A DNA stretch of 64,000 nt, taken from Trichomonas vaginalis G3 (lineage: Eukaryota; Parabasalia; Trichomonadida; Trichomonadidae). The notes under the pieces are model-generated. The model had not been told where the DNA came from and did not search any database. It saw only the letters and a program-made list of their open reading frames with translations. Where the stretch lies: positions 15,450,392 through 15,514,391 of the forward strand of contig NC_067203.1 in assembly GCF_026262505.1 (NCBI RefSeq). Direction: 5' to 3'. The position numbers were made by a program, and so were the translations under genes. Of this stretch, positions 58,706 to 64,000 are shown in pieces (the first letter of the stretch is position 1; the number at the start of each line of letters is the position of its first letter).

Positions 58706-61699
58706 ATGATCGGTGCGATAAAAATTTTCAAAATTTTGATGATGATTGAGGGCCGGAGACCACCTTCTGACAGTCAAGCATCATCTGACGGATATGAAAT
58801 TGTTAGTGTGGAAGATACTCATGAAGAATTTAGGAAATTTACTTTTGAAGCAAATTATAACTTTCCAAATAACATGGTTTCACATCAAAAATATACGATA
58901 TTCAACGTTATTCCAAAGTTTTTATTCGATCAATTCAAGTTTTTCTTCAACTTCTTTTATTTAGCAATTACATTAACTCAATTTATCCCAATATATAGAA
59001 TTGGTTTCCTTGTAACATACATTACTCCACTCTGTTTTGTGCTAGCTGTATCATTTATCAAAGAAATGTGGGATGAATATAACAGATGGCGTCGCGATCG
59101 TGAATTGAACTACCAAAAATACACTTTAGTCACACCAGTAGGTCCAGTTCAAATAAATTCGAAAGATCTTCGTGTTGGTCATATCATTTCCGTTCATTCT
59201 GGTGAAAGAATCCCTGCAGACTTGATAATCTTACAAACCTCAGATGCTATCGGTTCAACATTCATCAAAACAACACAATTGGATGGAGAAACAGACTGGA
59301 AACTACGCAGATCAATACCTTTAACTCAAGCATCTGCAGATTTATTCAACCTTTACAATGTTCAATTTGAGATTGAGTCACCACGACCACAAATTTACGA
59401 TTTCTCTGGCCGTGTACGCATTGGCCAGCAGACGATTCCTATCAGCGTCGAATCTACAGCATGGGCAGATACATCTGTCGCTTCAGGAAGCATCGTAGGC
59501 GTTGTTGCTTATACAGGACATGAAACAAAGCCAGCATTGAATGGTGCTCCGACATCACAAAAGGTTGGAAAAGTAGATTTAGAAATTAATAATTATTCAA
59601 GTGTATTATTCTTCCTTTTATTCACTTCTTCGTTTATTTTTACATCACTTGTTGGTTTCTCATCGAATTCTCATGTTCTTCTTGTCAGATTTGTACTTTT
59701 GTTCTCATTTATTATTCCAATTTCGATGAAATGCAACTTAGATGTCTCCAAGATGGTTTACAGCTTCAGAATCTCTCATGATCAATCCATTAAAGGCGCA
59801 ATCATGCGAAATTCAGCTCTTCCTGAAGAACTAGGCCGTGTTGAATACATTTTTACAGACAAAACAGGAACATTGACGAGAAACGAGATGGAATTCAAGA
59901 AACTCCAAATCGACAACGTCATTTTCAATCAGAACTCAATGCTAATAGACATAGAGCACCTCAAAGCATTCCTTAGTTTAGCTCTTTGCCATTCAGTCAC
60001 TGTTACAGAAGAAGGATTCCAATCTTCATCACCAGATGAAATTGCTTTAGTTACACAGGCACAAAGAGTTGGCTACAAACTGTTGAACCATGATGACAGA
60101 GCAATAAAAATACAGATGCCGGATGGTAACGTAGAAGTCTTCAATATCATTGCTGTTCTTCCTTTTTCGAGTGTTTGGAAATCGATGTCAGTTGTTGTTC
60201 AACACGAAAAATACGGAAATTTACTCATCTCGAAAGGTTCTGATTCTTCAATCAAAGCAATGTGTCCGCCTTCAGAATGGGTCGATGAAGTTGTAGGAAA
60301 CCTCGCAAGAGAAGGCTTGAGAACATTAGTCTTTGCATACAAGATCCTTTCACAGTCAGAATTAGATGATTTCATGCTACATTACGAAGAAGCATCAAAA
60401 AGTGTCACAAATCGTGGCCAAAGAATTTTAGAAAGTTTCAAGTTAATTACACATGGAATGACATTACAATGTGTCACAGGTGTTGAAGACAAACTACAAG
60501 AAAATGTCGCCGAAACACTTGAAAGCCTTGAAGCAGCAAATATCAAAATATGGATGTTGACAGGTGATAAATTAGAAACAGCGATTTGTGTTGCATTGTC
60601 AAGTCGTCTGTTTTCAAGGGATGTTGATTACAAGATTATCCAAACAATGCAGGATATATACAAGATGCTAGAGATTGACCAGAACAATGTTCCTCCTATT
60701 GTCATTGATGGAACAGTTCTCGAGCAATCCATCGAACAACATCCTGATTTATTCTTGTCATTCGCTGTCAAATCTCCTGCTGTTGTTGTTTGCCGTTGCA
60801 GTCCAAGTCAGAAAGAATTAGTCGTCAAATCAGTGAAAGGAGTTGTCAGTTGTGCAGTTGGCGATGGCGGAAACGACGTCTCAATGATACAGGCAGCATC
60901 AGTTGGCGTAGGAATTGTCGGAAAAGACGGAAAACAAGCATCAATGTCTGCTGATGTTTCCATTAACTCTTTCTGTCATTTGGAAAGATTACTTTTATGG
61001 CATGGAACTAACTCTTACAAACACACAAGTAGATTAAGTCAGTTCGTTATGCATAGAGGAGTAATCATGACAGCTACACAAGCCATATATTCCTTATTGT
61101 TTAACATTGTTCCTTCTCCTTTGTACAATGATTGGTTGATGATGGGTTTTGCGACGGTTTTTACAAACTTTTCCGTTTTCTCGTTGATTTTCGACACTTT
61201 TGTCGACGAACATACTGTAATAGCGTTCCCTGAACTGTACCACAAATGCCAGAAGGGAAGATACTTGTCTGCAAAGACATTTATCGGATGGACATTGTTG
61301 GCAATTTACCAAGGTTTCATAATTGTCTTCCTTTCTTCAAGCGTTTTTGGTATCTATGGAAGAGACACAAGAGACCTCCAATCAATTTCATTTACTTCTA
61401 TGATTTTCACAGAATTATGTCTGATATGCGTTGAAATCAACAGATTTAATATACTCAGTGTTTGCGCAGAGATTCTTTCAGTGACACTATACTTGATTGC
61501 GATGTTTATGCTCACTGAAGCCTTCGACATCACTTTCATTTTGACATGGGAGTTTTTGTTCAAGATTTTGTTAGTTACTTCCATTGCAGTACTTCCTATT
61601 GTAGTTATTGAGCTCATATCCAAGAAATTTGCTCCAACACACGAAGATCAGCTTAAGAGTAATGCAATTTCAGATTCTAACAATTTCTTTATCTTATAA
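58706..61699 (+). CDS. P4-ATPase phospholipid flippase, Neo1/ATP9 class
   Basis: A 997-residue P-type ATPase. Order seen: N-terminal NNMVSHQKYTIFNVIPKFLF, the first transmembrane pair (about 75-125), actuator motif LDGETDWKLR (about 192; DGET is the P4 mark), TM3-4 with FIIPISMKCNLD, phosphorylation motif DKTGTLTRNE (Asp about 384), KGSDSS, MLTGDK, hinge GDGGNDVSMI (about 718), and six C-terminal membrane helices (about 765-975). P4-ATPases move phospholipids to the cytosolic leaflet. Absence of a long N-terminus and the KEMWDEYNRWRRDRELN segment after TM2 agree with the Neo1/ATP9A group, which works in the Golgi-endosome system without a CDC50 partner. The first Met is annotated; Met12 or Met13 are alternatives. 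Confidence 0.93.
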   Translation: MIGAIKIFKILMMIEGRRPPSDSQASSDGYEIVSVEDTHEEFRKFTFEANYNFPNNMVSHQKYTIFNVIPKFLFDQFKFFFNFFYLAITLTQFIPIYRIGFLVTYITPLCFVLAVSFIKEMWDEYNRWRRDRELNYQKYTLVTPVGPVQINSKDLRVGHIISVHSGERIPADLIILQTSDAIGSTFIKTTQLDGETDWKLRRSIPLTQASADLFNLYNVQFEIESPRPQIYDFSGRVRIGQQTIPISVESTAWADTSVASGSIVGVVAYTGHETKPALNGAPTSQKVGKVDLEINNYSSVLFFLLFTSSFIFTSLVGFSSNSHVLLVRFVLLFSFIIPISMKCNLDVSKMVYSFRISHDQSIKGAIMRNSALPEELGRVEYIFTDKTGTLTRNEMEFKKLQIDNVIFNQNSMLIDIEHLKAFLSLALCHSVTVTEEGFQSSSPDEIALVTQAQRVGYKLLNHDDRAIKIQMPDGNVEVFNIIAVLPFSSVWKSMSVVVQHEKYGNLLISKGSDSSIKAMCPPSEWVDEVVGNLAREGLRTLVFAYKILSQSELDDFMLHYEEASKSVTNRGQRILESFKLITHGMTLQCVTGVEDKLQENVAETLESLEAANIKIWMLTGDKLETAICVALSSRLFSRDVDYKIIQTMQDIYKMLEIDQNNVPPIVIDGTVLEQSIEQHPDLFLSFAVKSPAVVVCRCSPSQKELVVKSVKGVVSCAVGDGGNDVSMIQAASVGVGIVGKDGKQASMSADVSINSFCHLERLLLWHGTNSYKHTSRLSQFVMHRGVIMTATQAIYSLLFNIVPSPLYNDWLMMGFATVFTNFSVFSLIFDTFVDEHTVIAFPELYHKCQKGRYLSAKTFIGWTLLAIYQGFIIVFLSSSVFGIYGRDTRDLQSISFTSMIFTELCLICVEINRFNILSVCAEILSVTLYLIAMFMLTEAFDITFILTWEFLFKILLVTSIAVLPIVVIELISKKFAPTHEDQLKSNAISDSNNFFIL

Positions 61700-62542
61700 C
61701 TTATTATATATACTATTTGTTTTATAGAGATTTAATAAAATTAATTTTGAATTCGAAATCCTTGTTTTATATTTGTAATTCTTTCAAAAAGTAGCTATAT
61801 TTTTGAAACAAATATTCAATTTTTCAGAAAGAAATTTTGTAAATCACACAAAATTGTAAAAGGATTATTTCTGAAACTATCAAAAACAGTTTATGTATTC
61901 AATAAATTATATTAATATCAGAAAACAGGAAATCATTCAATCGAATGGTTTTATTCTATAAGATCTAGGATATTTATTTTTAATTTCTTGAAAATGGTGT
62001 TATATGGAGATATAAACGGTAATTCTCATCTATTCCGGATTACTTCAACCATAAAAGTCTAAATTAATACTAAAACTTTGGAATTTCTTGAGGTTTACTT
62101 TAAGGTCGCCAAAAAAGTGCGAAAATTAAAAACCGCAGTTTGAGTACTTTCTGAGAGCCTGTTTGTCAGAAAGTATACATTTGTAAACTTTCTGACACTA
62201 AATTTTTTTGTCCTTTCAAAGTTTTTGACAATGTCAAAAAGTATACATCGGGGCTCTCAATTTTCCTCTCAAACGGCGGTTTTTAAAAAACGCTCATTTT
62301 TTCATCGACCTTATGTTCAAATTTTTACTACCAAAATTATGGAATCGGAAGAAATATACGCAATATGAATAAGGTAATTTGAAAGAAGAGTGACTCCGGA
62401 GTGGTGATCCTCATCTCCTTGAATTTTACCCTCAATTTCGAAAAAAATCAATAGTGTAATTTTTCGAGGTCAAATTTAATTTTATATTTTTTTTTGCTTT
62501 TTATATCGAACGTAAACTTGTCAAATTTTATAATAATTAAAA
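61700..62542. other. intergenic region holding a small MITE
   Basis: AT-rich spacer between the flippase and the C2-domain gene. It contains the TA-flanked inverted-repeat element at 62103-62311. Otherwise no gene is seen. Confidence 0.5.
62103..62311. mobile_element. TA-flanked MITE, 209 bp
   Basis: The left end reads AGGTCGCCAAAAAAGTG and the right, in complement, AGGTCGATGAAAAAATGAG. Both continue into AAAAACCGC.GTTTGAG. TA flanks both ends (62101-62102, 62312-62313). The interior is again symmetric: GAGAGCC and GGCTCTC, and two copies of AAAGTATACAT. No reading frame. It is a small non-autonomous element, by TA target probably mobilised by a Tc1/mariner-type enzyme. Confidence 0.65.
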
Positions 62543-64000
62543 ATGACCCTGTATGTTAAAATTAACGAAGTTGAAGGCATCCCATTGAGGGAAACACCAT
62601 CGCATACATTCCAATTGTTGTTTACAGAGTCATCTTCCAGAGGCCTTGATAATACTGATGTCGTAAAATCAAAACAACCAGATTTCAGCGGAAAAGTTTT
62701 TAAATTTGTGCCTACTGACCGCGACAAAGGCGATCTTGTAGTTCAATTAGTATACTATAATGACACAGTTCCAGCAACTGTCGCTGGTATTAAATTACCA
62801 TTAACTTGTTTCCCGAAAAATAAGAAAATTAAGAAATCAGTAAACCTTATCAACTACACTCTATCTGAATCACCTGTTGTACAAATTATGTTTCATTATG
62901 ATACTAAAGGTGCCAAGGCTTTCGACGTAAAATCTGGCCATATTCATACCGAAATTTACAACGATGCTTATAAAGAGCAAGATAGGCTTCGTAAATCAGG
63001 CACAAAGCCAATTGCTATTCGAACGGGTTCTCATGGCTCCAAGAAATCGAGATCATCTCAGGGTAACGACTCAGATGATGATACTCCAATTCAGAAGGCT
63101 TCCAAGAGCAAATCCGAGTCATCAGAAGAACGCCAGAAACACAAGTCCGAATCATCTGAAAAGAGCCACTCCCACGAGGAACAACCCAAGATCAGAGAAG
63201 ATTCTAAGGCCAGAGCCATCAGATCTCCATCTACTTCCGGAAAAGCATATGAAGTTCCGGAAGTACCGATTACGGACGAATTTTCCGACTCATCACTCGA
63301 GACTCGCCCTGTACAGCTTTATACAGTTTCACTCTTACAAAATCCTTACGGTCTTCAGTTGCCATCTTTGCCATTCAAGAAATTCGAAGATCCAGTTGCT
63401 CAGCAAAAGGCCAACAAGGTTCCAATACCAGTGCCACCTCCACAGCCACTCCAGCAAAGGCAATCACCACAACCGTTACCTCCATCACCAGGTGCCGGTA
63501 CAAACAGCGGCGTCTTCTTCCAGCAGCTTCCTGGCCAACCACCACAATCAGGATTCAACGCCGCTTCATCCAGAACGATGATTCCTCCACCTCCGCAATC
63601 AAGCTTCCCATCTCCAGCAGGACCAGGCATCAGAGCCTCTCCATCAGATGGTCAAGCAAAATTACAGCTTAAGAACGTTCCAGGAATGGAAAATTATACA
63701 TACAATCAATACGCAAATGCTCCTAATCCAGAAGCATCCCAAACAACACCAATTCCAGATCGCGCTGGACCTAAAGCACAAATTAACTTCCAATCTGCAT
63801 TTAATCAAGGCAAATTCAACATTCTACCACCAACACAACTACCTCCATCTGCAATTCCACAGGGAGCACAAGGTCCACCACCAATGATGACTATGTCACC
63901 ACCTACACCAAACTCACCATCGCAATTACCACCACTCCCAGGAGGTCCTGGAGTTTCCCCTGGAATCCGAAATTCTGGCTCCAGCGGAACACTACCATTA
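62543..64000 (+). CDS. C2-domain protein with proline-rich tail (partial)
   Basis: The frame is open for 486 codons from the ATG at 62543 to the window edge, so the 3' end is missing. Residues 1 to about 130 look like a C2 domain as found in many trichomonad proteins (MTLYVKINEVEGIPLRE, then FKFVPTDRDKGDLVVQLVYY and VNLINYTLSESPVVQIMFHY). The usual cluster of Asp calcium ligands is not obvious, so it may bind proteins or lipids without calcium. A Ser/Lys/Glu-rich linker (about 155-235) follows, then a long Pro/Gln-rich, disordered region with PPPPQSS and PPTPNSPSQLPPLPGG. This could be a scaffold for SH3, WW or EVH1 partners at the cortex. The codon use is clearly richer in C than the neighbours, a sign of high expression. 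Confidence 0.75.
   Translation, partial: MTLYVKINEVEGIPLRETPSHTFQLLFTESSSRGLDNTDVVKSKQPDFSGKVFKFVPTDRDKGDLVVQLVYYNDTVPATVAGIKLPLTCFPKNKKIKKSVNLINYTLSESPVVQIMFHYDTKGAKAFDVKSGHIHTEIYNDAYKEQDRLRKSGTKPIAIRTGSHGSKKSRSSQGNDSDDDTPIQKASKSKSESSEERQKHKSESSEKSHSHEEQPKIREDSKARAIRSPSTSGKAYEVPEVPITDEFSDSSLETRPVQLYTVSLLQNPYGLQLPSLPFKKFEDPVAQQKANKVPIPVPPPQPLQQRQSPQPLPPSPGAGTNSGVFFQQLPGQPPQSGFNAASSRTMIPPPPQSSFPSPAGPGIRASPSDGQAKLQLKNVPGMENYTYNQYANAPNPEASQTTPIPDRAGPKAQINFQSAFNQGKFNILPPTQLPPSAIPQGAQGPPPMMTMSPPTPNSPSQLPPLPGGPGVSPGIRNSGSSGTLPL

Noticed and set aside
1-64000. CRISPR array or other prokaryotic defence locus
   Set aside because: The direct repeats (25, 37 and 122 bp) are true tandem repeats without unique spacers of even length, and all genes are eukaryotic or from a eukaryotic virus-like element.

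Overview
The window looks like nuclear DNA of a trichomonad parabasalid (Trichomonas or Tritrichomonas type). It is AT-rich and the genes are almost all intronless. The motif TCACTTTT or TCATTATT, which matches the trichomonad initiator (Inr), lies directly upstream of several start codons. It also holds a Polinton/Maverick, DUF3447-type ankyrin proteins, flagellar genes and much repeat DNA. One 100-base assembly gap lies at 116-215. I could run no database search, so family names rest on motifs I can read.

Layout. 1-5187 is the right-hand part of a Polinton (integrase, tail-fibre-like protein, small structural proteins, Dam-type methylase, 25-bp terminal repeats). 5753-8488 is a large protein with a divergent tuberin/Rap-GAP-like C-terminus. 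9145-10334 is an ankyrin gene with a probable one-base slip near its start. 10.5-14.0 kb holds no gene but carries a train of strong hairpins, a TA-flanked 1.26-kb element, and an element containing a 122-bp hairpin tandem array. Then follow an ARM-like protein (14227-15663), a 3,965-residue dynein heavy chain with a degenerate AAA1 site (15989-27886, minus), tRNA-Cys, eIF2B-alpha, a TMEM62-like phosphoesterase, cactin, a centrin-like protein, a GH47/EDEM-like protein, an ankyrin protein and a ubiquitin protease. From 41.6 to 48.4 kb a TTAA-flanked element and two near-identical 1.24-kb foldback elements in opposite orientation surround a small acylated protein, ASF1 and a gamma-tubulin-complex protein. 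48.7-52.5 kb is an ankyrin gene cut by minisatellite arrays. The window ends with a DEAD-box helicase bearing a giant Asn/Gly/Trp tail, a pseudokinase-like protein, a Neo1/ATP9-class flippase and a C2-domain protein that runs off the edge.

The most striking object is the ankyrin gene at 48848-52498. Four units of exactly 99 bp (33 codons) plus a last unit of 31 codons and a stop are each preceded by an array of a 37-bp repeat. The arrays enter at the same codon boundary each time. The first two measure exactly 7 x 37 + 8 and 10 x 37 + 8 bp. Removing the arrays would leave a continuous ankyrin reading frame. The second is the foldback pair: its 24-bp termini flanked by TA each carry an outward-facing Inr followed by an ATG, so each insertion could donate a promoter and start codon.

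The host genes are housekeeping genes of cytoskeleton (dynein, centrin, GCP), chromatin (ASF1), splicing (cactin), translation (eIF2B-alpha, tRNA-Cys) and membranes (flippase, TMEM62-like, GH47-like). They are on both strands with short spacers and no sign of operons.
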